From NCBI GenBank assembly GCA_030681615.1, contig JAUXSA010000073.1:1-64000 (forward strand): 64,000 nucleotides of DNA, written 5' to 3'. The stretch is from Bacteroidota bacterium. GTDB lineage: Bacteria > Bacteroidota > Bacteroidia > B-17B0 > Aurantibacillaceae. Under the pieces are notes generated by a model. It was not told the origin of the DNA, ran no database searches, and saw only the letters and a program-made list of their open reading frames with translations. This document shows, piece by piece, positions 46,938 to 56,186 of the stretch (position 1 is the stretch's first letter; each line of letters opens with the position of its first letter). The position numbers and the translations under genes were made by a program.

Positions 46938-49208
46938 TTACTTTCTTTTTTGAGCGTCAACCACAGCTATAACTATCATATTTACTATTTCGCGCACGCT
47001 GCTTCCTAACTGCAATACATGCACAGGCTTGTTCAATCCCATTAGTACCGGACCAATTGCTTCGGCACCACCTAACTCCTGCAATAATTTATAAGCAATA
47101 TTTCCGGATGCAAGGTTGGGAAAAATAAACGTGTTTACATCTTTATCTACCAAATGACTGAACGGAAATTGTTCTTTTAATAAATTATTATTTACCGCAA
47201 AGTTGGCCTGGATATCGCCATCTACAATTAAACCCGGATAATTTTTATGTAAAATACTTGCTGCATCACTTACTTTTTTTGGCGTTTCTCCTTCTGCAGA
47301 ACCAAAATTTGTGTACGACAATAAGGCGATACGCGGAATGATATTGAATTGTTTTACTGTATTGGCAGTAAGTATAGCAATGTCTGCAAGTTCTTGTGCT
47401 GTAGGGTTTGCATTCATTGTTGTGTCGGCAAAAAAGTAAGGCCCGCGCTTTGTTACCATCATGTACAGTCCGGCAACACGACTAACACCAGGCTGTACAC
47501 CAATAATTTCCAAAGCTGGTTTAATTGGTGTGCCATATTTTTTTGTTAGGCCTGAGATCATGGCATCTGCCAAACCAAGTTCAACCATCATGGCGCCAAA
47601 ATAATTACGATCGCGCATTAATTTACGTGCATCGTATTGTGTTAAACCTCTACGTTGACGCTTGCGCCAAAGTAAATCACCAAACTCGATGCGTTTATCT
47701 TCTTCCGAATGCAACCATGGGTCGATAATCGGTGTATCACCAAGATCCAGTTGGTATTCTTCAATTAATTTATCAATTTTTTCTTTATTGCCTAATAATA
47801 TTGGTTTAGCGATACCTTCGTCGCGCGCCACCTGTGCGGCTTTGAGCACTTTGTAATTATCTGCTTCGGTAAACACCACACGCTTAGGGTTGCTTTTAGC
47901 TTTGTTTGCTAAACTACGCATCAGCTTATTATCTTTTCCTAAACGGTTATCTAATTCAGCACGGTAAGCTTCCCAATCGGATATAGTTTTTTGTGCCACA
48001 CCGCTATCAATTGCAGCTTTTGCAACTGCAGAAGATACGGTGGAAATTAAACGGCTATCAATTGGTTTTGGAATAATATAATCGGCACCAAAACTTAAAT
48101 TCTTTGAACCGTAAGCAAGGTTAACATAATCGGGAACGGGTTCTTTTGCAAGAGATGCAATAGCAAGCGACGCGGCCAGTTTCATTTCTTCGTTAATGGT
48201 TGTAGCACGCACATCCATCGCTCCACGGAAAATAAATGGAAAGCCTAAAACGTTATTAACCTGGTTAGGATGATCGCTGCGGCCAGTTGCAACGATAATA
48301 TCTTTTCTTGCAGCCATGGCATCATCGTAAGAAATTTCAGGAGTTGGATTTGCTAAAGCAAACACAATACAATTTTTTGCCATACTCTTTACCATATCCT
48401 GGTTAAGAATATTTCCTTTTGACAGACCAACAAACACATCGGCACCTTTAATAGCTTCGGCCAATGTATTTATCTTGGTATTTTCAGAAGCAAAGAATGA
48501 TTTATATTGATCAAGATCGGTTCTTCCTTTGTGAATAACACCCTTGCTATCAAGCATTATAATATTTTCTTTTTTTACACCAACAGCAATATACATTTTT
48601 GCACATGAATTAGCAGAAGCGCCGGCACCATTGATAACCAGCTTAATGTCCTTCATTTTTTTATTGGAGATCTCAACAGCATTTAAGAGGCCGGCAGCAC
48701 TAATAATGGCCGTTCCGTGCTGATCATCATGCATTAAAGGGATATTTAAAACTTCCTTTAAGCGACGCTCAATTTCAAAACATTCCGGGGCTTTTATATC
48801 CTCCAGATTGATGCCGCCAAACGTAACTGCAATATTTTTTACAGTATTTACAAATTCATCAATGTTTTTTGTATCAACCTCAATATCAAACACATCTATG
48901 TCCGCAAAGATCTTAAACAATAAGCCTTTTCCTTCCATTACCGGCTTTGAAGCAAGCGCGCCAATATCACCCAAGCCAAGTACAGCGGTACCATTAGAAA
49001 TAACTGCTACAAGGTTACCTTTTGCTGTGTATTTGTAAGCATCTTCAGGATTTTTTTCGATCTCCAGACATGGCTCTGCAACTCCCGGAGAGTACGCCAA
49101 TGTAAGGTCGCGTTGGGTACTGTAAGGTTTAGTTGGAATCACCTCAATTTTGCCTGGACGGCCCTGAGAGTGGTAATCTAAAGCATCTTCTTTTCTAAAT
49201 TTTGCCAT
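46938..49208 (-). CDS. maeB: NADP-dependent malic enzyme with phosphotransacetylase-like domain
   Basis: The 756-residue protein joins a malic enzyme (about 1-430, with DDQHGTAII, the NADP-binding INGAGASANSCAKM and LANPTPEISYDDA) to a phosphate-acetyltransferase-like C-terminal domain (about 440-756, with RVVFTEADNYKVLKAAQ and the late VLMGLNKPVHVLQLGSSVRE). It converts malate to pyruvate, making NADPH. In E. coli MaeB the second domain is regulatory and lacks transacetylase activity; the same is expected here. Its start lies 52 nt from a possible -7-like box TATCTTCG on the - strand. Confidence 0.96.
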   Translation of the reverse strand: MAKFRKEDALDYHSQGRPGKIEVIPTKPYSTQRDLTLAYSPGVAEPCLEIEKNPEDAYKYTAKGNLVAVISNGTAVLGLGDIGALASKPVMEGKGLLFKIFADIDVFDIEVDTKNIDEFVNTVKNIAVTFGGINLEDIKAPECFEIERRLKEVLNIPLMHDDQHGTAIISAAGLLNAVEISNKKMKDIKLVINGAGASANSCAKMYIAVGVKKENIIMLDSKGVIHKGRTDLDQYKSFFASENTKINTLAEAIKGADVFVGLSKGNILNQDMVKSMAKNCIVFALANPTPEISYDDAMAARKDIIVATGRSDHPNQVNNVLGFPFIFRGAMDVRATTINEEMKLAASLAIASLAKEPVPDYVNLAYGSKNLSFGADYIIPKPIDSRLISTVSSAVAKAAIDSGVAQKTISDWEAYRAELDNRLGKDNKLMRSLANKAKSNPKRVVFTEADNYKVLKAAQVARDEGIAKPILLGNKEKIDKLIEEYQLDLGDTPIIDPWLHSEEDKRIEFGDLLWRKRQRRGLTQYDARKLMRDRNYFGAMMVELGLADAMISGLTKKYGTPIKPALEIIGVQPGVSRVAGLYMMVTKRGPYFFADTTMNANPTAQELADIAILTANTVKQFNIIPRIALLSYTNFGSAEGETPKKVSDAASILHKNYPGLIVDGDIQANFAVNNNLLKEQFPFSHLVDKDVNTFIFPNLASGNIAYKLLQELGGAEAIGPVLMGLNKPVHVLQLGSSVREIVNMIVIAVVDAQKRK

Positions 49209-49264
49209 AAATTTTTTTGTTAAGGATGACGAAGATACTAATAATATTTAACCTAAAGAACAAT

Positions 49265-49286
49265 GAAAAAACCCTTTAAAAAGGGT
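49265..49286 (-). terminator. Weak intrinsic terminator after the zinc-ribbon gene
   Basis: A short hairpin with 7-nt arms (accctttaa and aagggt) is followed on the - strand by six T. It lies about 90 nt past the stop at 49379, on the side leading to maeB. Confidence 0.55.
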
Positions 49287-49341
49287 AAAATCCGGCGTTT
49301 TTTTACTATAGAAAATCAATAAATTTTTAAGATAAATTCAA

Positions 49342-49369
49342 TCCCCCTAACCCACTTCTCCAAGGGGGA
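49342..49369. repeat. Small G/C-rich hairpin repeat (tccccct / aggggga)
   Basis: Arms tccccct and aggggga enclose a 14-nt loop that reads aacccacttctcca. This matches a short palindromic element common between genes in Bacteroidota. Here it lies between the zinc-ribbon gene and its terminator. Confidence 0.5.
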
Positions 49370-49378
49370 ATAATTCGG

Positions 49379-49597
49379 CTATAGATACCGAAATTCTTTC
49401 CAGCTATGTTTACACTTTTCGCATTCGTAAACATCGTCTACTTCGGTGTGCATGAGGTGATAATTTTCGAGACTTCCTTCGATCAGGATCCTTTCTATCC
49501 AAAGCAATTCTTTATGTGCACACTTGGGGCAGTCACCTAAAACCCTCTCGTTCATGGCTTGTCGCTCAGGTATCCATCCTTCGTTTGGTTCGCTCAT
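49379..49597 (-). CDS. Small zinc-ribbon protein (72 aa)
   Basis: The protein has two Cys pairs, CPKC (near residues 23-26) and CEKC (near 59-62), spaced like a zinc ribbon, followed by the aromatic end HSWKEFRYL. It resembles small DNA- or RNA-binding zinc ribbons. It starts 5 nt after the histidine kinase stop and so is cotranscribed. The function is unknown. Confidence 0.7.
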   Translation of the reverse strand: MSEPNEGWIPERQAMNERVLGDCPKCAHKELLWIERILIEGSLENYHLMHTEVDDVYECEKCKHSWKEFRYL

Positions 49598-49601
49598 TGT
49601 C

Positions 49602-52600
49602 TTATGCTTTTAAAAATTGAAGATAAAAAACGGTGCCTTTATTTATATCTGATTCAAACCAAACTTTGCCATCAAAACCTTGCATAATATTTTTTACCAT
49701 TGCCAAACCTAGTCCGGAGCCCGTATTTTTAGTGGTAAAATTAGGAGTAAACAGTTTTTGTTTCAGATCGCTATCAATACCACAACCATTATCTTTAATG
49801 GAAATAATGGCTGTATCACCATTATCTTTTAATTCAATTTCAATTTTTGGATCTGCAATTTCTTCTAAAGCCTGAACTGCATTTTTAAGGATATTATTAA
49901 ATACACGCAGTGCCTGATCCTTATCTCCCAATACTAAAATTTCTTTCTCCAAAATATGATCTACGATGGAAATATTTTTGTGGTTCTCAAAAGTAAGAAC
50001 AGAAGTTTTAATAATTTCGGAAAGATTTATTGACTGTAAATTTGTTTTAGGGAATTTGGCAAAACTGCTAAACTCATTGGCAATATTAGCTAAGGAGTCT
50101 ATCTGTTCTATAATTCCTGCACTTGCTTTTTCAAATTTTTCTTTAAAATCATCCGGATTATTTTTCATTAAATGCTGCAGGTATTGCAAATTTAATTTCA
50201 TTGGTGTAAGTGGATTTTTAATTTCGTGCGCTACCTGTTTAGCCATTTCGCGCCACGCACTTTCGCGCTCACTTTGCGCTAAAAGGCTTGCACTTTCTTC
50301 TAACTTTAAAAGCATTTGATTGTACTCGCTCACTAATTTCCCAATCTCGTCGTTACTTTGCCATTTAATTTTTTCGTTCTGTTTGCCTAAAGTAATATTG
50401 GCAATTTGTTGTTTAATTAATTGCAATGGACGTGTGATATAACCCGCAAGTATTAAACCCGAAAGAATACTTATTACAAATAAAATTACATACACGTTTA
50501 TGAACGCACTTATGATACCCGAAAGCTCATTTACAAGATCGGCCTGCCTGGCGTAATAAGGTAAATTTACAAAACCAATTAATTGTTTTTTGGTGTCAAA
50601 CAAGGGCGTATAAAGCGATGAATAATTTAACTCTCCGGCTTTTTCATCTACACTTGTTGCCGATGTGCGGTTATGTTTTAGGTCTGCATATGCTTGCGGA
50701 TTGGCCAATGATGCGGCTAAACCAAGCTCATATAAACGCGGCTCGCTGGTATTAAATAATTTTCCTTCTTTGCTAAATAAACTTATATCGGTGCTAAATA
50801 AATGCGCATATTCTTTTAGTTTTAAATTCACCAATTCTTTTTGCGATGGATCAAAAATTTCGGAAGGTGTAAATTGTGTAGCCAATTCATTAATGATAGT
50901 TTGTGTTTTTTCCTGCAATTGTTTTACATTATCGGCTTTAAACTGGTTAGATACCAATGTCGCCGAAGTAAAGCCCACTGCGGAAATAGCGAGCAATAAT
51001 AAAACAATAATAATAGCCTGGATACGTCTTGTAAAAGATGAGGATTTAAATCTTTCGGTAAAAAATAAACCGTAAATAAAATAGCTGCAAAAACTTATAA
51101 AGGAGAAGAAAAGAAATAAATAAGAGTTATAAGTAAAATAATAATCGCCATTTTTTGTTCGTTGACTGATGACAATCTCTGTTTCTTCATCAGGGTTAAA
51201 GAAATAATGAATGTAATCAGTATTTGTTTTTGAAAGCGCTAAAGAATCGCTGTTAAAGTAAGGATAATTAAAATCGCCATAGCGGCTGGCTATTTGCCCC
51301 GAGCGGTATACAGCGTGGCTGAACTTTTTTAATTTATCGGGTTTTTGCTGTGATTGATCCAGCAAAAGATCGGGAAAACTTCCTAACTCTTCAAACTGTT
51401 TTGGTTCTAAGCGCACATAAAGATTTTTTGTGCTAAACGAAATTTTTCCGATGTAACGCGAGTTCTTTTTATGTTTTGCTATAAAAAAGAAGTTTGGCGA
51501 AACAGAGTCTGTTTCTGAATATTTTATCTGGTCTTCAAAAAAACCTTCATTTAAAAGTATTGGATCTTTTGGTGTTATTAAAGGTTTACAATCCTTATCA
51601 AACATAGATAATTCGACATTGTAACGATTAAAATAACCACCAAAATATTTTTGCTTTAATAATTGTTCAACTTCCTTTTCGCTGTTTGGCAAAAACTCGA
51701 TAAGCACTTTTAATTTTTCGTCATTAACTATCTTTTCGGGAACACTTGTAAACTCACTTTCAAGAATAGCATCTTTACGTTCACTTAAATTAAAAGACAA
51801 ATGTTTAAGGTCTTGTTTTTGATTTTGACTAATATAAAAATTAAAGAATACCGATGTAATAACCGACATGATAAGTATCTGCAAACCCAACCCTAATGAG
51901 TTTTTTGAAAGGTTTGTCTTTGCCAGAATAAACAAGGGTAAAGCAAAAATAAGTAGCCAGTAATATTCAAAAAGATTAGAATAACTAAATCCAATTTGAA
52001 TTACAAGGCAAGTTGCAAAGGTCAAAGCCGTGAAAACAAACAGATCTTTAATAATCTTTCCTGTAAAAAAAGTAGTGAGTTTATGTATAAGCACAAAAAC
52101 AGTTAAACAATAGCTTGTAAGTGCAAACAAAGCAATAAATGCCGGGAATTTTATGCTGAAAATACTTAAGAAATCGAAGTTAAGCGTTGAGTTACTTACC
52201 AAACTAATGATGGCATTATTGAACTGAACAACAACAAAACCAATTGCAAAACACAAGAATAAAACGCTTGCATAATTTAAATTTTTTGCGTTTGTTTTTT
52301 GGATCTTATAATTAAGGGCAACACTAATAAATAATAAAATAATGGCGTTAAATAAGATATCGCCCAGATAAGCATTTATAAGCGAATCGGCATTACCAAA
52401 CAATTGCACATCATACAAAACACTTCTGTAAAAAAAAGCCGGCCACTTTAACCAGATCATCAAGGCCCTGATAATAAGAATAGCTGTAAGCCAAATAATG
52501 GCCTGCAAACTTTTTGGTTTTTCTTTTATTATCCATAAAATTGATAGTAAAAAAACAACAAAGCCTAATAAAAATATCACAAAGCAAACACTGCTTATTG

Positions 52601-53183
52601 CGCTTGAATAATAAAATTGTTCATCACCTGAAAGGTAAAATAAAGGCTGGTTGTTAAGTGTTACGACATTTTCGGGCAGGCCGGCAGTGGCTAGTTCCAA
52701 CTCTTTTGGTATTCCGGTCCACTCACTAAAATTATTCTTTAAATAATTATTCTGGAGGTCGTACCTGGGTTTTATCAAACAAATAGCGAGCCCTAAACGT
52801 TCTTGTTTTTGTGTTTTAAAATATAAATAATTGCCCTGTTTTAATGTGGCAATTCCATACTCTTTAGTAAATAATTGTTTATCATAAGAAAAAGGGATTT
52901 GCGCATTGTTCCAATACTCAAGACTGTCGTTCCTTAAATAATACAGACCAATATTTTCTTCTTTAAAAAGCTTTTCAAATTCAACATGGCGTTTGCTTAT
53001 ACTATCATTTAACAATAGATCAAGGGCCTTTTTTGATACTTCGTGCTTTGTGTTAATTTTTTTACTTGCGTTTTGTGCGATATGGGCACTGGAAAATGAA
53101 AAATGATTGTTTAGTAAAATTGCGCCCAGCATCAAAAGACCGCTGACCATCAATAGGATGTAGTAAATTTTGCTTTTTTGCAT
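49602..53183 (-). CDS. Large multi-pass sensor histidine kinase with HAMP domain
   Basis: With ATG at 53183 the kinase has 1193 residues. The frame extends to a TTG at 53195, but the ATG gives a good membrane start (MQKSKIYYILLMVSGLLMLG). The sensor part contains many membrane helices (about 13 in all, clustered in residues 180-450), then a soluble stretch, two more helices and a HAMP region (about 900-955). Phospho-acceptor His986 lies in VAHEIKNPLTPMKLN, followed by the ATPase domain with NILKNAVQALEE, DNGCGID and GSGLGLAMVKNIMQGF. No response regulator is adjacent. It is divergent from the second TMTC-like gene, with start codons about 100 nt apart. Confidence 0.9.
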   Translation of the reverse strand: MQKSKIYYILLMVSGLLMLGAILLNNHFSFSSAHIAQNASKKINTKHEVSKKALDLLLNDSISKRHVEFEKLFKEENIGLYYLRNDSLEYWNNAQIPFSYDKQLFTKEYGIATLKQGNYLYFKTQKQERLGLAICLIKPRYDLQNNYLKNNFSEWTGIPKELELATAGLPENVVTLNNQPLFYLSGDEQFYYSSAISSVCFVIFLLGFVVFLLSILWIIKEKPKSLQAIIWLTAILIIRALMIWLKWPAFFYRSVLYDVQLFGNADSLINAYLGDILFNAIILLFISVALNYKIQKTNAKNLNYASVLFLCFAIGFVVVQFNNAIISLVSNSTLNFDFLSIFSIKFPAFIALFALTSYCLTVFVLIHKLTTFFTGKIIKDLFVFTALTFATCLVIQIGFSYSNLFEYYWLLIFALPLFILAKTNLSKNSLGLGLQILIMSVITSVFFNFYISQNQKQDLKHLSFNLSERKDAILESEFTSVPEKIVNDEKLKVLIEFLPNSEKEVEQLLKQKYFGGYFNRYNVELSMFDKDCKPLITPKDPILLNEGFFEDQIKYSETDSVSPNFFFIAKHKKNSRYIGKISFSTKNLYVRLEPKQFEELGSFPDLLLDQSQQKPDKLKKFSHAVYRSGQIASRYGDFNYPYFNSDSLALSKTNTDYIHYFFNPDEETEIVISQRTKNGDYYFTYNSYLFLFFSFISFCSYFIYGLFFTERFKSSSFTRRIQAIIIVLLLLAISAVGFTSATLVSNQFKADNVKQLQEKTQTIINELATQFTPSEIFDPSQKELVNLKLKEYAHLFSTDISLFSKEGKLFNTSEPRLYELGLAASLANPQAYADLKHNRTSATSVDEKAGELNYSSLYTPLFDTKKQLIGFVNLPYYARQADLVNELSGIISAFINVYVILFVISILSGLILAGYITRPLQLIKQQIANITLGKQNEKIKWQSNDEIGKLVSEYNQMLLKLEESASLLAQSERESAWREMAKQVAHEIKNPLTPMKLNLQYLQHLMKNNPDDFKEKFEKASAGIIEQIDSLANIANEFSSFAKFPKTNLQSINLSEIIKTSVLTFENHKNISIVDHILEKEILVLGDKDQALRVFNNILKNAVQALEEIADPKIEIELKDNGDTAIISIKDNGCGIDSDLKQKLFTPNFTTKNTGSGLGLAMVKNIMQGFDGKVWFESDINKGTVFYLQFLKA

Positions 53184-53256
53184 TAACCATAGCAAAATAG
53201 TAAAAAATCCTGTACCCTTAAAGGATTTTATATTTTTTTTGCAATCAATTTGCGTT

Positions 53257-53264
53257 TATATTTG
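53257..53264 (+). promoter_or_regulatory. -7 promoter box of the TMTC-like gene 2
   Basis: TATATTTG matches TAnnTTTG, 22 nt before the ATG at 53287. The upstream TTTG at 53238-53241 gives a 15-nt spacer, shorter than usual, so the -33 element is uncertain. Confidence 0.45.
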
Positions 53265-53286
53265 TATTTTGCAGATATTTTTAATT

Positions 53287-55785
53287 ATGGCACAACCAAC
53301 AAAGACGTTAAAACAACCGACTTTTCCTGAGTTATCTCAAACCTTTAAGTATTTTACTTTTTTAACCCATAAAATGGCCATGATCATTATTGGTGTGGTG
53401 GGTTTTACATTTTATATTACTTCAATAAATGGTGAGTATGCGTTAGATGATGGGATCATTATTCATCAAAACGATCACGTAATTAAAGGTGTTAGAGGTA
53501 TACAAGGTATTTTAACCAAAGATGCCTACGAAAGTTTTTATCGTAGAATGTGTGCTACCGATCAATTAGCCGGTGGTCGTTACCGTCCGCTTTCCGTAAT
53601 TAGTTTTGCTATTGAGCAAGAGTTTATGGGAGCCTATCGAACAGGTTTATATTTAAAAGTTGAGGACTCAAATAAGAACGGTGTATTAGATAAAGATCTT
53701 GTAAACTTTACGTCACCTTGCGGAAGACCAGAAACCAATTATGAGTATAACGATTTTGTGGATCTTAATGGTGATGGTATGGCTCAACAAAACGAGTGTT
53801 ACAATTGCTGGGATACCAACCAGAATTTTAAAAATGACTCGGATGAGGATCTAAATATTGACGGTGTGTTTAACGAGGTAGATTGCCAGGTATACAAAGC
53901 CAACGTTCGTCACTTCAATAACATTTGGACATTTGCTTTAGGTTGTGTTTTCCTTTACCTTGTTTTCTCTCGTTATTTTTTCCGTACCAATCAAGATCTT
54001 GCATTTTTAGCTGCGTTACTTTTTACAATGCACCCTATTCACTCCGAAGCAATTGCTAACGTAAAAAGTCGTGATGAGATCTTTTCTTTGATCTTTATTT
54101 CACTCACCTTCCTCTACTCCTTTAAGTACATGGAGACCAAGAAACCACTCGATCTTTTTTGGGCAGCATTCATGTTCTTACTCGCACTGCTTTCAAAAGA
54201 ATACGGTATCATGTTGTTGATACTTGTTCCACTGGCCGTTTACACATTTACCGAAAATGATTTTGATATTAAAACTTTCAGCAAAACAAAAGAATTTAAA
54301 CAAACCATTTTTATTGGTTTAACCTTTGTGGTTTGTGCATTTTTTATGCTCTATCTAAAACGTTCGTTTGACATGCATGCTCCTCCGGGTGCAAAACCAA
54401 TTAAATCATTCTGGGTGTTCCCTTTTATTTTTATTGGTGTTGGCATATTTATGCTAGGTGCAAATAAAAAGAACAACTTCCAGAAATTAATGGCCTGGTT
54501 CTATTTTGTGATGTTGTTCTATTTAGCAATGCGTTTAATGGCGGTAAAATTAAAGCCAGGTGTGCCAGATACTGAGATCTTAAATAATCCATACTTATTA
54601 GCAAATGGCGAGGAACGTTTCTGTACTAAAGCCTATGTATTATTTAAATATTTTATGCTGCAATGTTTCCCACATCCATTGTCTTCAGATTATTCATACA
54701 ATACAATTGAGTACCGTCATTTTACAAGCTGGGATTTTATTGCATCAATAATTCTTCATGTTGGAATTGTATGGACGGCCATTAAATACACCCTTAAAAA
54801 ACACATACTTGGTTTTGCCGCAATGACCTATATTGTATTTGCATTGTTAATTGGTAACGTGTTAATGGATATTGGTGCTACCATGGGTGAACGTTTGATC
54901 TTTCACTCAAACATTGGATTCTGTATTGCCGCTGCTTATTTAATATTAAAAGGCTTCGATAAAATTTCGGCTGTATCGGTAAACATAAGAAGGGTTGCAT
55001 TAATTGCTATTGTTTTAGTTGTTGGGTTCTTATTCGGCTGCAAAACATGGGAGCGTAATTATGACTGGAAGAATGACGTTACCTTATTCTTAAAAGACGT
55101 AAACACCATGCCTAACTCTGTGTTAGTTTTAGGAAATGCTGGTGCGCGTTGGGTTGATCTTGCAGATACAAAAGAAATTACCGGCATACAGGTTGTGGGT
55201 CAGGATTCTACACGTTATAACGATTACAACGGAACACTTCACATTAGTGATGAAGAAGTTAAACAAGGTGGTTACGCTTCTAAAAGAGATGCGGCTTTAT
55301 ACAAAGGTATTGGTTTCTTAAAACACGCTATTGAATTACATCCACGTTACGTGAATGGATATTTAAATTTAGGTTTGGCGTATTTTAAATTAAGGAAAGA
55401 TTTTGAAGCGCTTTACTATTGGAAAAATGCTGAGCGTTTATATCCTAACAATCCGTACTTAAGGAATTATTACATTGTTTATTATAACGATCTTAAGAAC
55501 CGTGGCGCTACAGCGTTTAATCGTGGAAGAATGGATTCTGCTGCTATTGCTTACAGAAAATGTACTATATTGGATCCTTACAATCCTGAAGGTTGGTATA
55601 ATTTAGGTGGTGCGTATTTTAACAGCCAAAGATATGTTAAGGCAAAAGAATGCTGGGATCGCGCTTTACAGTTAAATCCAAATTATCAGGAGGTTAAGAG
55701 AGTAATGCCGATGTTAACGCCTCAAATGTTAGGTCAGGCACCTGCCACAAGTGTAGTGCCGGCACAACCAATTAAAAATAATTAA
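53287..55785 (+). CDS. TMTC-like membrane glycosyltransferase with EF-hand-like loops and TPRs (paralog 2)
   Basis: Counted from ATG at 53287 the protein has 832 residues; an open frame extends to 53170, but that part reads as non-conserved and the -7 box lies inside it. It shares the layout of the protein at 11982-14276: Asp54-Asp55 in EYALDDGIIIHQN, GGRYRPLSVISF, HPIHSEAIANVKSRDEIFSL and C-terminal TPRs (about 690-810). The first loop holds DSNKNGVLDKDL (127-138), DLNGDGMAQQNE (159-170), DTNQNFKNDSDE (176-187) and DLNIDGVFNEVD (188-199), with Cys171, Cys174 and Cys200. It adds a C-terminal low-complexity tail. The cupin gene overlaps its stop by one base. Confidence 0.8.
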   Translation: MAQPTKTLKQPTFPELSQTFKYFTFLTHKMAMIIIGVVGFTFYITSINGEYALDDGIIIHQNDHVIKGVRGIQGILTKDAYESFYRRMCATDQLAGGRYRPLSVISFAIEQEFMGAYRTGLYLKVEDSNKNGVLDKDLVNFTSPCGRPETNYEYNDFVDLNGDGMAQQNECYNCWDTNQNFKNDSDEDLNIDGVFNEVDCQVYKANVRHFNNIWTFALGCVFLYLVFSRYFFRTNQDLAFLAALLFTMHPIHSEAIANVKSRDEIFSLIFISLTFLYSFKYMETKKPLDLFWAAFMFLLALLSKEYGIMLLILVPLAVYTFTENDFDIKTFSKTKEFKQTIFIGLTFVVCAFFMLYLKRSFDMHAPPGAKPIKSFWVFPFIFIGVGIFMLGANKKNNFQKLMAWFYFVMLFYLAMRLMAVKLKPGVPDTEILNNPYLLANGEERFCTKAYVLFKYFMLQCFPHPLSSDYSYNTIEYRHFTSWDFIASIILHVGIVWTAIKYTLKKHILGFAAMTYIVFALLIGNVLMDIGATMGERLIFHSNIGFCIAAAYLILKGFDKISAVSVNIRRVALIAIVLVVGFLFGCKTWERNYDWKNDVTLFLKDVNTMPNSVLVLGNAGARWVDLADTKEITGIQVVGQDSTRYNDYNGTLHISDEEVKQGGYASKRDAALYKGIGFLKHAIELHPRYVNGYLNLGLAYFKLRKDFEALYYWKNAERLYPNNPYLRNYYIVYYNDLKNRGATAFNRGRMDSAAIAYRKCTILDPYNPEGWYNLGGAYFNSQRYVKAKECWDRALQLNPNYQEVKRVMPMLTPQMLGQAPATSVVPAQPIKNN

Positions 55786-56186
55786 TGCGCTTTTGGTTTT
55801 TAATATTTTTAATAGCGTTAATACTTTCTGTCAGGTCGCAAACCGTTGTTAATGTAGATACATTAAAAGCACCGGCCAAAACAGATAACATTTATAATAA
55901 AGCATTATTTAATGATAGTTTGGTCAGCAGTTTTTGTATTGTAATTAAGAACGAAGTTAAACTTCATAAACATCAGTATCACAGCGAGCATGTTTATGTA
56001 ATTGAAGGCGAAGGACAAATGAAGTTAGGAAACCAGGAATTTAAAATTAAAAAGAACGATTTTATATTCATTCCAAAAAATACTGTTCATTCGGTTAAAA
56101 CAATAAGTAAAGAACCATTAAAAGTAATAAGTATGCAAGCGCCTTTTTTTGACGGCAAAGACAGAATTATTTTAGAAGAAAAATGA
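55785..56186 (+). CDS. Exported cupin-domain protein
   Basis: The 133-residue protein starts with a signal peptide (FLIFLIALILSVRSQ) and contains one cupin: HKHQYHSEHVYVIEGEGQMK, split over the motif 1 His/Glu residues, and IPKNTVHSVKTIS with the motif 2 His. A metal site is likely. The start shares one base with the TMTC stop (TAATG) and the stop overlaps the next gene by 4 nt (ATGA), so translation is coupled. The enzyme activity is unknown. Confidence 0.82.
   Translation: MRFWFLIFLIALILSVRSQTVVNVDTLKAPAKTDNIYNKALFNDSLVSSFCIVIKNEVKLHKHQYHSEHVYVIEGEGQMKLGNQEFKIKKNDFIFIPKNTVHSVKTISKEPLKVISMQAPFFDGKDRIILEEK

Noticed and set aside
47349-47856. Three + strand ORFs inside maeB
   Set aside because: They are antisense to the conserved phosphotransacetylase-like domain and look like shadows.
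53170-53286. N-terminal extension of the second TMTC-like protein
   Set aside because: The -7 box at 53257-53264 lies inside it, and the paralog has no such extension.
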